A stretch of DNA of 64,000 nucleotides, from assembly GCF_014201145.1 (NCBI RefSeq), contig NZ_JACHDP010000001.1:3658001-3722000 (forward strand), read 5' to 3'. Shown here one piece after another: positions 52,737 through 62,093 of this stretch. Position 1 is the stretch's first letter. Each line of letters begins with the position of its first letter. The notes beneath the pieces are model-generated. The model made no database searches. It had not been told where the DNA came from and worked only from the letters and a program-made list of their open reading frames with translations. The position numbers and the translations under genes are program-made. The stretch comes from Micromonospora parathelypteridis (lineage in GTDB: Bacteria > Actinomycetota > Actinomycetes > Mycobacteriales > Micromonosporaceae).

Positions 52737-54065
52737 ATGGCCGACGACCGCTCACCCGCCGAGCGCGAGCAGTCGCGGCTCGACGAGGCGGCCGAGCGGA
52801 GCGGCCGGGCGGTCCAACGGGTGCGGCACCGCAGCGGACAGGCCGGGCGGATCCGGGCCCGGCAGTGGGAGGTCACCCTGGTGATCTCCCTGCAGGCCGG
52901 GCTGGCTGCGGCGATCGCCGCCCTGCTGGCCAAGAACCTGCTCGGCCCCGGGTCGCATGTCTTCGCTCCCGCTGCCGCCGTCGGTACGATCGCCACCGCC
53001 ATCGGGCAGCGGGCCCGACGCACCTTCGCACTGTTGAGCGGCGTGGCCCTGGGCATCGTCATCGGCGACACGCTGCGTTTCATCCTCGGCTCGGGCCCGT
53101 GGCAGACCGGCGTGGTGGTCGCGCTGGCCATTGCGGCCGCGTTGCTGGTTGCCGGAAAGGGCGGCCCGCTGGTCGGTCAGGCCGGCGGTACCGCCGTGCT
53201 GATCGCCACGCTGGCCCCGATGGACAGCGGCCTGGAGGTGCCCCGGATCTTCGATGCGCTCGTCGGTGGGGCCGTCGGCCTGCTGGTGGTCGCACTGCTG
53301 TTACCGATCAACCCGATTCGAGTGCTGGACCGGGCCGCGGCGCCGATCTACACGGTTCTCTGCGAGCAGCTCGGCGAGTTGGCACATGCGATCCGGACAC
53401 GCGACGGCGACCGGACGATGCGCGTTCTGGAACGCTTCCGGGGCACCGAGGACGACCTGGGTCGGCTGCACGATGCGCTCAGCGGGGCGGAGGAGGTGGT
53501 GACTATCGCTCCGGCCCGTTGGCACCGCCGCGAGCAGTACCACCGGTACGCCCGCAGCGCGGATCACCTCGAACGGTTGATGCTGGACAGCCGTGCCATG
53601 GCCCGCTGGTCGACGACCGCGCTGCAGTACGACGAGCCGCTCCCACCGGAACTGGCGGACGCGATCGGCCGATTGGGTCAGGCGGTGGCGGAGATGCGCA
53701 GGGAGCGCAAGTACGGTGACGACCCCCAGCGCACCCGCCGGCTGATCGAGCAGTGCGCCGAGTTGGCCGGGCGAGCCTCCGCGAGCGGGGTCGGCTCGTT
53801 CGGCGAGTCGCTCGTCACGGGCCTACGTACCGCGGCCAGCGACCTGCTCCGGGCCTGTGGTTATGAACCCGACGACGCCAACAGGATCGTGCGCCGGGCA
53901 GCCGGCGCCGGCGAGGCCAAAATCCAGCCACCGGTACGCCGACAAATGAAGCGGCCCCGGCCGACGCGAGGCGCCCGAGCTCGGCGACGCGAGCACCAGG
54001 CTGCCGCTCGGAGGCGCAACGACGGCCGGGCCGGCCTTCCCGCGAGGGAGAGACCGGCCCGGTGA
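52737..54065 (+). CDS. FUSC family aromatic acid exporter-like protein
   Basis: This 442-aa protein starts at ATG 52737 (MADDRSPAEREQSRLDEAAE); an in-frame GTG lies further upstream. After a charged leader, about six helices (VTLVISLQAGLAAAIAALLA, FAPAAAVGTIATAIGQRARR and others) match the FUSC/ArAE transporter pattern, including the A-x-x-x-x-G-x-R element. A long helical cytoplasmic domain and a highly basic tail (KRPRPTRGARARRREHQAAA) follow. Substrate unknown. It is divergent from the AI-2E gene and ends at a hairpin shared with the C39 peptidase gene. Confidence 0.87.
   Translation: MADDRSPAEREQSRLDEAAERSGRAVQRVRHRSGQAGRIRARQWEVTLVISLQAGLAAAIAALLAKNLLGPGSHVFAPAAAVGTIATAIGQRARRTFALLSGVALGIVIGDTLRFILGSGPWQTGVVVALAIAAALLVAGKGGPLVGQAGGTAVLIATLAPMDSGLEVPRIFDALVGGAVGLLVVALLLPINPIRVLDRAAAPIYTVLCEQLGELAHAIRTRDGDRTMRVLERFRGTEDDLGRLHDALSGAEEVVTIAPARWHRREQYHRYARSADHLERLMLDSRAMARWSTTALQYDEPLPPELADAIGRLGQAVAEMRRERKYGDDPQRTRRLIEQCAELAGRASASGVGSFGESLVTGLRTAASDLLRACGYEPDDANRIVRRAAGAGEAKIQPPVRRQMKRPRPTRGARARRREHQAAARRRNDGRAGLPARERPAR
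54026..54062. terminator. hairpin at the 3' end of the FUSC gene
   Basis: CCGGGCCGG (54026-54034) pairs with CCGGCCCGG (54054-54062), with an inner TTCCC/GGGAG pairing. It overlaps the last codons and sits between convergent FUSC and C39 peptidase genes. Confidence 0.6.
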
Positions 54066-54075
54066 ACCATCAGGG

Positions 54076-54720
54076 TCAGGAGGAGTAGCCGCGCTCGGCG
54101 ATCCAGTTGGCGACCTTCGGCAGGCTCACCCAGTACTCGCCCAGCGCCGGATCGGCCGGGTCGGCGACCCGGATGGTGTCGCCACCGTCCCGGTAGCCGA
54201 CGAGGGTCAGGTAGTGGCCGCCCTCGTACGAGTGCGGATTGCCGTCGGTGTCCACCGTCGTGCCCTTGATGTTCGCCACCACCGGTCGCCCGGCGTCGAC
54301 TGCGGCCAGCACGTCGCGGCGCAGCTGCTCGACCTGATCGGGACGGGCAACCGAGTCACGAATTTCGGTGGTCCGGTACTTCCCGCCGGTCAGCTCGTTC
54401 AGCACCCGCGTGGTGTCCAGAGCCGAAGGGGTGCCTGCCTCGGTGGTGCCCAACAGCTGGGCCACCGCGTCCTGGGAGAGCGCCTTGCCCTGGGCGGACA
54501 ATGCGATCCGGGTCGCGGCCGGGCCGCAGTAGTAGAAGTTCGGCTGGGCCTGGTAGTCGATGCCGAGGATCCGCTCGGCGGACCGGTCGGTCTGGCTCGA
54601 CGAGGTCGGGGCAGCCTGCACCGGGGCGGCCTGCGCGGCTACCGCCGGACCGAGGGCGCAGCCGCCCGCGACCAGCAGGCCGACGACGGACAGACCGCTC
54701 TTCTGGACGATCGGGTTCAT
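54076..54720 (-). CDS. secreted C39-like cysteine peptidase
   Basis: This 214-aa exported protein starts at ATG 54720 after GGAGACTCGATC. Signal peptide: GLSVVGLLVAGGCALGPAVA followed by an Ala-rich cleavage site. The catalytic residues of a papain-like C39 fold are visible: C65 in NFYYCGPAAT, H169 in YEGGHYLTLVGYR and D187 in RVADPADP. It has no ABC transporter domain, so it is a free secreted peptidase rather than a bacteriocin processing transporter. The region upstream (54721-55036) holds its promoter, two short weak hairpins and no gene I can support. Confidence 0.88.
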   Translation of the reverse strand: MNPIVQKSGLSVVGLLVAGGCALGPAVAAQAAPVQAAPTSSSQTDRSAERILGIDYQAQPNFYYCGPAATRIALSAQGKALSQDAVAQLLGTTEAGTPSALDTTRVLNELTGGKYRTTEIRDSVARPDQVEQLRRDVLAAVDAGRPVVANIKGTTVDTDGNPHSYEGGHYLTLVGYRDGGDTIRVADPADPALGEYWVSLPKVANWIAERGYSS

Positions 54721-55036
54721 GATCGAGTCTCCGTTCAGGGGGTTGGCGCCTCCGACCGGCGGAGGACGGCAGCACCGGGAATGGCGCTCGCTCAGCACAG
54801 CTGCGACGACCTTCGGCCGATCTCGGCCGTGGGCGTACCGGGGACGCAACGGCTCTACTCCGGCGAGCATTCCGCCGCGGGTGTAGGCGTCGCGATCAGG
54901 TGTAACGGCTGCCGGCTTGCCGAGATTCCGCTGGACCCCTCGCCGGGGTCTGGCGTTTGGTCACACGGTCAGAGGTGGCCGGGGAGCCCGGACCGATGGC
55001 CCGATTCGGCATGAATCGGACACCCAAGCGCGGCGG
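54721..55036. other. 316-bp intergenic region without a gene
   Basis: It lies between the C39 peptidase start and the PPOX stop, both on the minus strand. CCGATTC/GAATCGG (55001-55007 and 55013-55019) is a seven-base hairpin just beyond the PPOX stop and could be a weak terminator. No other structure stands out. Confidence 0.6.
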
Positions 55037-55444
55037 TCAGAGGCTCCCGAGCAGCCCGGTCACGGTGATCTCGATGACGACCCGTTCCGGATTCGGACGT
55101 GGGGTCCGATAACGCTCGGCGTAGCGGCGCTCCGCCTCCGCCACGGCGGCCCGATCCGCCCGGACGACCGCGCGGCCCTCGATGGTCAGCCAGCGGCGGC
55201 CATCCACGTGGCACACGGCCACCGCCGCGCCCTCCGGGCCGGCTGCGGCCACCTGGCGGGCCTTGCGAGAGTCGCCGGAGGTGATGACGCGGGCCAGGCC
55301 GGCCGCCGGGTCGAGAGTTACCCCGACCGGTACGACGTGTGGGGTGCCGTTCGCACGCAGCGTTGTCAGCGTCGCGAGGTGCCGTTCCGCGCAGAATGCG
55401 ACAACGCGCTCATCGTGCACATTCAACCGATGATCGCCCGCCAT
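55037..55444 (-). CDS. PPOX-class F420/FMN-dependent oxidoreductase
   Basis: This 135-aa split-barrel protein begins at ATG 55444. [20 protein letters not shown] followed by [23 protein letters not shown] and [20 protein letters not shown] are characteristic of the PPOX class in actinomycetes, in which many members use coenzyme F420. The lysine/arginine after SRKAR would contact the cofactor phosphate. Substrate unknown. The C-terminus matches the short form. Confidence 0.87.
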   Translation of the reverse strand: MAGDHRLNVHDERVVAFCAERHLATLTTLRANGTPHVVPVGVTLDPAAGLARVITSGDSRKARQVAAAGPEGAAVAVCHVDGRRWLTIEGRAVVRADRAAVAEAERRYAERYRTPRPNPERVVIEITVTGLLGSL

Positions 55445-55475
55445 GCCCGTCCCCTGTTCACCGAACCGACCCTGA

Positions 55476-55817
55476 TCATGGCACGCGGCGGTCGACGCGG
55501 TCCCGATCCGGCTTGGCGTCCGGCTGATCGGCCAGTTGGCCGCCGGCCGCCCGGCGCTTCTGCACCAGCCGGGTGAGGTAGATCAGCGCGGCGGCCAGGA
55601 CGCCCATGTCATCCAGGTAGATCGGATCCGGAAGCACGTCCACCGGGAAGATCGTGTAGATCAGCGCCCCGTAGAAGGCAACCTTGCCGCCCGCGCCGAG
55701 CCCGGTCAGCAGTCGTCGCGTACGCACCACCCGCACCGCCAACACCACGGCACCGACCAGTGTGGCGATCGCCAGAATGCCGGCGATCACCACGAGCACC
55801 CACGCCTGTCGGGACAT
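55476..55817 (-). CDS. DUF1232 (YkvA-like) membrane protein
   Basis: This 113-aa protein has an N-terminal membrane helix ([20 protein letters not shown]) and the DUF1232 core [20 protein letters not shown] followed by [20 protein letters not shown]. The P-x-D-x-x-P-D motif is intact. A charged tail ends the protein. Function is unknown. Confidence 0.88.
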   Translation of the reverse strand: MSRQAWVLVVIAGILAIATLVGAVVLAVRVVRTRRLLTGLGAGGKVAFYGALIYTIFPVDVLPDPIYLDDMGVLAAALIYLTRLVQKRRAAGGQLADQPDAKPDRDRVDRRVP

Positions 55818-55850
55818 GCCGTCACGCTAACCCACCCGACGCCGCGCGGC

Positions 55851-56648
55851 TCAGAACGCGGCCACCGTCGCCCGCCCGCGGGCGATGACCTTGTTTTCCC
55901 GGGTCTGCTCGACCGCCGGCCGGGCAACCTCGCTGAGCGGCAGCACCGACGCCGACTCCGCGACCCGTCGCCCGGTGGCAGCGTGTGCCTCCTCGCGCAG
56001 ACTGCGGGCCGCCGCCACAGCCAACTCGGCCGCCCGCCACGCAACCTGCTCCTGCTCGCGGGCGGCGGCGTGCCGGGCTGCCAGATTGTCCCGAATCGCG
56101 CGCTGCAGCACGAACTCCTGCTCGACCGGGTGCAGCCGCGGGTCCCAGCCGTCGCGGTGCGCGAAGACCTCGCTGAGCTGCTCCACCGACAGCTCCCGCC
56201 GCCAGTACGCATCCAGCGCGGCACGGTGCAGGTAGCGCTCGCGGTCCACGTACTCGGCGGGAGTTCGGGCGGTCTGCGGCAGCGGCATCGCCGCTGCCGC
56301 ACCGAACCGCCGGACGGCCGCTTCCGCAGCCTCATACGTCTGCCAGGCTGCCTCGACCGCCTCCTGTGCGATCACCCACTCCGCGCGGCGGCGCTGAGCG
56401 GTGGTGGTCGCCCGCGCTGCGGCCACCGCGATCTCCTGCGCGTAGCGGCTCTGCTCCCGCTCCTCCTGCGCCTGTTCGAGTTGGCTCGGCATGGCCGCGC
56501 GGCGGATCCGGGCGCCCGGGTCGAAGCGGAGACGGCCGGGCCGCAGCAGGAGAACAGAGACAGCGACCCCGACCACCCCGAGCAGGCTCAGCCAGATGAC
56601 GGCAGCTCGGGACAGGTCGGGCAGGGCGGCGGAGAGGATGGATTGCAT
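55851..56648 (-). CDS. membrane-anchored helical protein of unknown function
   Basis: This protein of about 265 residues starts at ATG 56648 (MQSILSAALPDLSRAAVIWL); a GTG at 56657 is in frame. One N-terminal helix (AAVIWLSLLGVVGVAVSVLLL) anchors a long Ala/Glu/Arg-rich coiled-coil-like part (LEQAQEEREQSRYAQEIAVA, AEWVIAQEAVEAAWQTYEAA, AARHAAAREQEQVAWRAAEL). EVFAHRDGWDPRLHPVEQEF is a distinctive block. I do not recognise the family. Confidence 0.72.
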   Translation of the reverse strand: MQSILSAALPDLSRAAVIWLSLLGVVGVAVSVLLLRPGRLRFDPGARIRRAAMPSQLEQAQEEREQSRYAQEIAVAAARATTTAQRRRAEWVIAQEAVEAAWQTYEAAEAAVRRFGAAAAMPLPQTARTPAEYVDRERYLHRAALDAYWRRELSVEQLSEVFAHRDGWDPRLHPVEQEFVLQRAIRDNLAARHAAAREQEQVAWRAAELAVAAARSLREEAHAATGRRVAESASVLPLSEVARPAVEQTRENKVIARGRATVAAF

Positions 56649-56800
56649 GATCAGCACCTCGCGGTCGAAGGCGGGTATCGACGGGGGCAGGAGAGGCCCG
56701 ACAGCGGCGGTCGGCCAAATGGCGGAGTGATCCGTCGGCGGCGACTCAACTGCCGCGACGGATGACCCGGGATCGGGCCCCGGGGATCGCCGGGCCTAGA

Positions 56801-57160
56801 TCAGCGGGTGGGCGGGCCGCGTCGGGCAGGAACGCCACGGCCGGGATCGATGGCCGGCGCGTGCCCCGGGCCCTCGGCGATCGGACCGGTCGCCGCAGCG
56901 GCGTCGACCGTGCCAGCCGGCCGGGCGGCAACGGGCTGGCCGGCCCGCTCAGTGGCCGGCGCGGCATCGGGGCTGACAGTGGCCACCCGGCTGCTCACGG
57001 CGCTGGGTCGTAGCTGCGTCGGGGCAGGCGGTGCGGTCGCGGCGAGCGCGCCGCCGAGGCCGACCGCGAGCACCAGCGCCGTGACCGCCAGTCGGGTCAG
57101 ATCACGCAGTGAGCGCAGCACAGCCCAGCGGGCTGGGCGGAGAAGCGCTGCGGACGACAC
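56801..57160 (-). CDS. small secreted or anchored protein, putative
   Basis: This 119-aa ORF begins at GTG 57160 (MSSAALLRPARWAVLRSLRD). A basic start and the hydrophobic stretch LAVTALVLAVGLGGALAATA indicate a signal peptide or anchor, followed by an Ala/Pro/Thr/Val-rich low-complexity tail. TAGGTT lies six bases before the GTG on this strand, as expected for a leaderless promoter. No family is recognised, and the low complexity keeps confidence moderate. Confidence 0.5.
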   Translation of the reverse strand: MSSAALLRPARWAVLRSLRDLTRLAVTALVLAVGLGGALAATAPPAPTQLRPSAVSSRVATVSPDAAPATERAGQPVAARPAGTVDAAAATGPIAEGPGHAPAIDPGRGVPARRGPPTR

Positions 57161-57276
57161 CCGACCAACCTATCGCCCGCCCCGGCAGGTCGCAGCACGG
57201 CGACGGCACGGTCTGGCGTGACCGCCACCACCATGCACACTGTGGACGCATCGATCGACGACGCCCCGGAACGGGC

Positions 57277-57311
57277 GGTGCCCCGGCCGGATCGGAACCG
57301 GCCGGGGCACC
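57277..57311 (-). terminator. strong terminator after the WXG100 gene pair
   Basis: A perfect 14-bp stem (GGTGCCCCGGCCGG and partner) has a seven-base loop, about 55 bp past the stop of the 57367-58680 gene. Confidence 0.85.
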
Positions 57312-57366
57312 ACGCATCGTTCGTACGGCACGCCGGTGGTGAAGGCTCACCCGCGGCGGGACGTGG

Positions 57367-58680
57367 TCAGCCGCCGTTGCCGAGGACCGGCGGCGCGGCG
57401 TTCCCGCCGTCCTGCCACACCATCTCGTCCTCGGTCAACCAGGTCAGCCGCTCATCGGAGTCGTCATCCTGAGATCGACCCTGGCCGCCGAGCACCCCAC
57501 CGTTGCCCCCCGCCCCACGGCCGGAGCCCGGGCGGATGTTGCCACCGGTCGTGGCTGGCCGGCCGCCGCTCCCACCACGCTGGCCGTCAATGCTGCGCCC
57601 GACCCCGCTGGCGGCGCGACCGTCAGCCGGGGGCGCACCACCGGCCGGACGAGCCGAGGGCGGTGGCGTGCTGCTGCCGCCCGAACCGGCGAGCGCCCCG
57701 GTGCGCAGCACCCCGCCGGCCGGTGCCCCGCCTTGCGCTCCGAAGAGCAGGCCGGGGCCGGTGCCGGCGCCAGCGGGCGCCGCGGGCGGCCCGGACAGCC
57801 CGGCCAACCCGGCGGCACCACCAGTGAGCAGCGCGCCGCCGACCAGCGGATCCGCACCGGCGAGGTAGGTGCCGGGGGCATCGGAGCCGCTGCCGGTGCC
57901 GACCGGGCCGATGGCGACGGCCGGCGTGCCACCGGTGCCCGAGCCATGCTCGCCAGGCACCGAGGTGTCACCGACCCCCGGCGGCGGGGCAGCGCGCTCG
58001 GATTTCGCGACGGTCGCGTCGCCGGTGTGCGCGTTGACACCGGTGCTGGTGGGCCCGTTGCTCACCTTGGCGATGGCCGAGACACTCTGCGGCGTCGTCG
58101 GATCGTTGTTGACGCTGTTCGGGGTCTCCGGGTCGGGCGGGGGCGGGTCGACCACCCGGTCGTAGGCGGAGATCTCGTAACTGCTGGCCAACTCGGCCAC
58201 CAGGTTCACCATCCGCTGGTGGGCCTTCTCCTGCTCTTCCTTGTCCTGCTGGTGACCCATGATGCCCATGACCACCGCGCCGGGCAGACCGAAGGTGGTC
58301 GCACCCTTGATCGTGCCGGAGATCGCCTTGTCGTTGTCGTCGGTCTCCTCTGGGCTCTCGACCTGCTTGTGGGCGCTGCGCAGATGGTCGGCCATCATGG
58401 TCAGCCCCTGCTTGATGCCGGCCATCCCTTCGCCCAGGGCGTCGGAGTGGGCGACGATCAGGCTGAGTCGCCGATGGAACTCCCGACCTGCCGAACCCGT
58501 CCAGGTGTTGCCCAGCTTCTCGAGGTCGCCGCCCAGATCCCGGCCGACACCGTCCAGGATTCCCTTGAGCTCGGCCCACTGGGTGGCAACGCCCTCGATC
58601 TGCTCGGGCTTGCCGGCCATCACGCCGTCGTACAGCTCTTGATGGCTGCTGCCCTGGTAACGCTGGGTGTACTCAGACAC
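57367..58680 (-). CDS. WXG100/PPE-like type VII secretion substrate
   Basis: The protein has 437 residues from GTG 58680 (MSEYTQRYQGSSHQELYDGV) with GGAGG seven bases upstream. Residues 1 to about 120 form the WXG100-like helical hairpin with W60-T-G62 in KLGNTWTGSAGREF. A second helical part continues to about residue 175 (HQQDKEEQEKAHQRMVNLVA). A long Gly/Pro/Ala/Ser-rich segment runs to about 410. The C-terminus is the acidic LTWLTEDEMVWQDGG, a motif recurring in actinomycete T7SS-linked proteins. It is probably exported as a complex with the upstream small partner. The start overlaps the partner's stop by 8 bp. Confidence 0.87.
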   Translation of the reverse strand: MSEYTQRYQGSSHQELYDGVMAGKPEQIEGVATQWAELKGILDGVGRDLGGDLEKLGNTWTGSAGREFHRRLSLIVAHSDALGEGMAGIKQGLTMMADHLRSAHKQVESPEETDDNDKAISGTIKGATTFGLPGAVVMGIMGHQQDKEEQEKAHQRMVNLVAELASSYEISAYDRVVDPPPPDPETPNSVNNDPTTPQSVSAIAKVSNGPTSTGVNAHTGDATVAKSERAAPPPGVGDTSVPGEHGSGTGGTPAVAIGPVGTGSGSDAPGTYLAGADPLVGGALLTGGAAGLAGLSGPPAAPAGAGTGPGLLFGAQGGAPAGGVLRTGALAGSGGSSTPPPSARPAGGAPPADGRAASGVGRSIDGQRGGSGGRPATTGGNIRPGSGRGAGGNGGVLGGQGRSQDDDSDERLTWLTEDEMVWQDGGNAAPPVLGNGG

Positions 58681-59041
58681 GCCCGTCCTCCTTCGGCTGC
58701 AACGCCCGGTCGACCCCGTTCAGCGCGGCGGTGACGTCAGTGGCGTTGGCGGCGTTACGCGCCTCGGCGGTGCGGTAGTTGGTCAGGATCGTGTTGGTGG
58801 CCTGCTGCGCGGCCAGCACCGCCTGCCGGATCCTCTCGGCCTGCTCGACATAGGACTGATGCACCTCGCTGTAGCGACGTGCCTTGTCGGTGGCGTCGAA
58901 GAACGAACCCAGCGCCGGAGGACGGCACTGCATCTCGGTGTTGAGCTTGCGCAGCACCGACTCGACCTGGCTCAACCGTGTCGCCAGGTGCTGCTGGAAG
59001 TCCTCTAGGGACAGCAGGTCGACTTCCGTACGCCCCGTCAT
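58673..59041 (-). CDS. small helical partner of the WXG100 protein
   Basis: This 122-aa protein starts at ATG 59041 (MTGRTEVDLLSLEDFQQHLA), preceded by GGGGA at proper spacing; ATG 59050 is too close to it. Two amphipathic helices flank PPALGSFFD, where a W-x-G turn would be expected. The second helix ends in Y89-R-T-A-E93, matching the general type VII export signal YxxxD/E. This suits an EsxA/PE-like partner that forms a heterodimer with the downstream 437-aa protein. Confidence 0.78.
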   Translation of the reverse strand: MTGRTEVDLLSLEDFQQHLATRLSQVESVLRKLNTEMQCRPPALGSFFDATDKARRYSEVHQSYVEQAERIRQAVLAAQQATNTILTNYRTAEARNAANATDVTAALNGVDRALQPKEDGRV

Positions 59042-59130
59042 GGCAAACATCCCCGTCGTTCTGATTGACAGCCGTCAGCAGTATTCAGATTAGTCCACCG
59101 TAGCTGGTCTGGGCGACCCGTCATCGCTGC

Positions 59131-60660
59131 TCAGCTGTCGGCTCCTGTCGATACCGCGGGCATCCCACCGCCCGCCCCGCCGCTCGGTGGTGCGGCCGAG
59201 GGTGGCGCGGCCGAGGGTGGCGCGGCCGGCGGCGGTGCGGCCGGGGCCGGCGCGTCGGGTGAGAAGACGGCCAACGCATCCTCGTAGTCCAGGGTCGGAC
59301 CGGTCGGGATCAGCGAGAGCAGTGAGCCAGGCACCGCCAGCGGGGTGACCCCGCCGTAGCCGAGCACGTCCAGCGTCGCCGCCGAACCGAGTGGATACCG
59401 GATGCCCTGCGGGCTGATCAGGAAGATCGTCGACCCGGCGGCACCGGTCCCGCTGGTCCCGGCACCGGGCGAGGCCTGCGCGATGACGCCCTTGCCACCG
59501 GGCAACAGCACCGCCTCGGCGGTGCGTACGGCATCCCGCCTGGTCTGGGCCGCCGGCACCGGGCCCGGATCGCTCGCGGTCAGCTCGGCCGGCGCCCGGT
59601 CGAAGACCTCCAGGGTGGTGATCGGCGGACCACCTCCGCTGCCCGCCCGGTACGTCGCGCAGAGCGTGGTCTGACCCGACCTGGCCTGGAAGATGGTCGG
59701 CATCGTCGTCGGCAGCCCCTCCTCGTCCACCCGCTGCTCGACATAGAACTCGCCGGCCTGATCCGGGGTGATGTCGGTGATCGCGCCGCCGCCGCGGACC
59801 ATCAGCAGAGCGGTGATCTCACTGATCGGGACGAGACCCTCCCGGGTCAACACGTAGTGCCGCCCGGCAGCGCTGAACACCTGGCCGATGGTGGACGGTC
59901 GGCCCGCCACGCTCCGCGTGCTGCTCTCGCCCTCGCCGGGCAGCGACGGCTTGCGCAGCGGCGGCCCGGCCGGAATGGCGTTGAGCAGTTGCTGCCCGAC
60001 CCGCAGCTGCGTGGCGCCCGCCAACTTCAGCGCGGTGATCGTCTGGTCCCCGTCGAGCACCTGGAGTCGGGCGTTGTTGGTGAGGAGGTACCGCTGCTCA
60101 TCCACCACGACCAGTGCCGCGCGGTCACCCAGCGGCACACCGCCGGGCAGCGCCCGGTCGATGACCAGACGAGTGCTCGAATGCGCGGGGTCGACCGGGT
60201 CGGGCACGTCGCAGACCGACCAGGGCAGCCCGGTCAGCGACTTGCGGTCCGGCAGGGCGTCCGGTGCCCCGACGATGCCGAGGGTGACCCCGCGCGGCTG
60301 GTCTCGCAGTGCCGCCTGGGACATCGTCCGCACCTCGGCGCTCGGCTCATTCAGGATCAGGCGGGCCGAGGCGTAGTTGAGCGTCGGATGCAACTGGCCT
60401 CGCAGGAACACGTACGTCGCGCCGGTTTCCCGTTCGATGACCAGGCTCTGGTCCTTCAGTGGCGCGGCGCGGGATGTCAGCTGGCCGTAGGCGCCCACCC
60501 CGCCGAGCACGACGGCGGCGGTGATGACACTGCCGAAGACGGCCATGCCGAGCCGTCGCATCGGCAGGTTGGTGGTCTCCGGGTCGCCCGACAACAAAGC
60601 GGAGACGATCCGGCGTGTGACGAAGCGGTACGCCTGCACCTGATCGCGGCGGGTCCGCAT
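59131..60660 (-). CDS. eccB: type VII secretion protein EccB
   Basis: This 509-aa core component starts at ATG 60660 after GGAGGTAAGTC. The N-terminus MRTRRDQVQAYRFVTRRIVS followed by ALLSGDPETTNLPMRRLGMA and the single helix VFGSVITAAVVLGGVGAYGQ are diagnostic. The extracytoplasmic part carries the R1-R4-like repeats (YLLTNNARLQVLDGDQTITA, GRHYVLTREGLVPISE, FYVEQR). The C-terminus has a Pro/Ala-rich tail. EccB is part of the membrane channel complex with EccC, EccD and EccE. It is divergent from eccE. Confidence 0.94.
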   Translation of the reverse strand: MRTRRDQVQAYRFVTRRIVSALLSGDPETTNLPMRRLGMAVFGSVITAAVVLGGVGAYGQLTSRAAPLKDQSLVIERETGATYVFLRGQLHPTLNYASARLILNEPSAEVRTMSQAALRDQPRGVTLGIVGAPDALPDRKSLTGLPWSVCDVPDPVDPAHSSTRLVIDRALPGGVPLGDRAALVVVDEQRYLLTNNARLQVLDGDQTITALKLAGATQLRVGQQLLNAIPAGPPLRKPSLPGEGESSTRSVAGRPSTIGQVFSAAGRHYVLTREGLVPISEITALLMVRGGGAITDITPDQAGEFYVEQRVDEEGLPTTMPTIFQARSGQTTLCATYRAGSGGGPPITTLEVFDRAPAELTASDPGPVPAAQTRRDAVRTAEAVLLPGGKGVIAQASPGAGTSGTGAAGSTIFLISPQGIRYPLGSAATLDVLGYGGVTPLAVPGSLLSLIPTGPTLDYEDALAVFSPDAPAPAAPPPAAPPSAAPPSAAPPSGGAGGGMPAVSTGADS

Positions 60661-60821
60661 GACTTACCTCCGGCGGGGTGGATCCGCGACGATCAGGTCG
60701 GGGTGCCGTCGCGGGCATCCCTACGATAAGGGGCCGACGATGGTTCGTCGGGACCACCGTTCGTGGCCGGCACCGGACCGACCCGGCGCAGAGCCGTACC
60801 GTGCAGGAGGGACAGTCAGCG

Positions 60822-62006
60822 ATGACGCAAATTCAGGCGCGACCCGCCCGAGCGGCCACGGACCCGTCCGACGTTGCGGCGAGGCCGTCGCCGTCGGCCG
60901 ACCGACCCGGCCGTGGGCGGATTGGCCCGGTGTTGGTCGGTCAGCTCGTCGTGCTGGAGTTGTGCGCGGTCGGCGTCTGGGCCGCGTCGGCCGGGCCCAG
61001 CTGGCTGCTCCCCGCGGCGGGCGGCGTCGCGCTGCTGATCGTCCTGGCGACCTTCGCCCGCCGAGGTGGTCGTTGGTGGTTCGAGGACCTGCTGCTGCGC
61101 CGGCGGATGCGGCGACGCGGCGAGCGCGCCTCGACCGTGCTGGGCGGCAGGGCTGTCGACCCGCGGTTGACCGCGCTCGCCCCCGAGTTGAGCATCATCG
61201 AGTTGACCGACCGGGGCACCCGGCTGGGCATTGGGCAGGACGACCAGGGGTGGTTCGCCGCTGTCGCGCTGCAGTCGGCCAGTGGTGCGACGGCCGGTTC
61301 GGTGAGTGCCTCGACGGTCGACCGCGTGCTGCAGGTGCTCGCGGATTTCAGCGCCCCGGTCTCCCGGACCCAGGTCGTCGCACACACCATGGTCTGGTAC
61401 CCGGCACCCGGCGCCCCGCCTGCGGCGCACCGGACCGTCTGGGTGGCGCTGCGGCTCAGCGTCCGCGACGCCCGGGTGGAGGCGGTGAGCCGGGGCGGCG
61501 GGCTCCCCGGTGTGCACCGGACCGTGGCTGCCGGGATCGGTCGACTGGGCAAGGCGCTGACCTCCGCGGGCCTGGCCTATCGGCCGCTGGGCCGGGAGGA
61601 GTTGCGCGCCGCCATCGTCTCGGCGGCCGGTCTGGACCTGGGGATGGAGGCGCCGGCGGAGACCTGGCTAGGACTGCGCGGCGGTGGCTGGACCCACCGG
61701 TGCATGGTCCTGCGCGGACGTTCCGACGTGCGGCTCGGCCCACTGGTGGACGCGATCACCGCGACTTCGGCACCGTCGCACACGGTGGCCGCCACGGTAT
61801 CGGTGGACGGTCGGGTGGCGGCGCCGCTGCTGCGGGTCGCGGCGACGGACAACCACGTCGAGGCGCTGGTCAAGGTGGTTCGAGACGTCGCCCAACGCAC
61901 GGGCACGTCCACCCGCCCGATGGATGGCCAGCACGGTCCGGGCGTCTACGCCACCGCGCCGGTCGCGTCGGCGCTGGGCATCTCGACCGGCCCGAAGGCG
62001 CGCTGA
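60822..62006 (+). CDS. eccE: type VII secretion protein EccE
   Basis: This 394-aa protein starts at ATG 60822 after GGAGGGACAG. Two N-terminal membrane helices (VLVGQLVVLELCAVGVWAAS and WLLPAAGGVALLIVLATFAR) are followed by a cytoplasmic domain, with SIIELTDRGTRLGIGQDDQG and WYPAPGAPPAAHRTVWVALR, typical of actinomycete EccE. EccE stabilises the ESX membrane complex at its periphery. It is on the plus strand between eccB and eccD, both on the minus strand. Confidence 0.9.
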   Translation: MTQIQARPARAATDPSDVAARPSPSADRPGRGRIGPVLVGQLVVLELCAVGVWAASAGPSWLLPAAGGVALLIVLATFARRGGRWWFEDLLLRRRMRRRGERASTVLGGRAVDPRLTALAPELSIIELTDRGTRLGIGQDDQGWFAAVALQSASGATAGSVSASTVDRVLQVLADFSAPVSRTQVVAHTMVWYPAPGAPPAAHRTVWVALRLSVRDARVEAVSRGGGLPGVHRTVAAGIGRLGKALTSAGLAYRPLGREELRAAIVSAAGLDLGMEAPAETWLGLRGGGWTHRCMVLRGRSDVRLGPLVDAITATSAPSHTVAATVSVDGRVAAPLLRVAATDNHVEALVKVVRDVAQRTGTSTRPMDGQHGPGVYATAPVASALGISTGPKAR

Positions 62007-62044
62007 CCAACGGGGCGGTCGCGGACGCGGCCACGCTGACCGGC

Positions 62045-62070
62045 GGCGCGGTTGCGGGCGCAACCGCGCC
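62045..62070. terminator. bidirectional hairpin between eccE and eccD
   Basis: GGCGCGGTTGC pairs perfectly with GCAACCGCGCC around a four-base loop, placed between the convergent stops of eccE and eccD. Confidence 0.8.
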
Positions 62071-62093
62071 GACCGGTGGGCGGTCAGGGGCGC

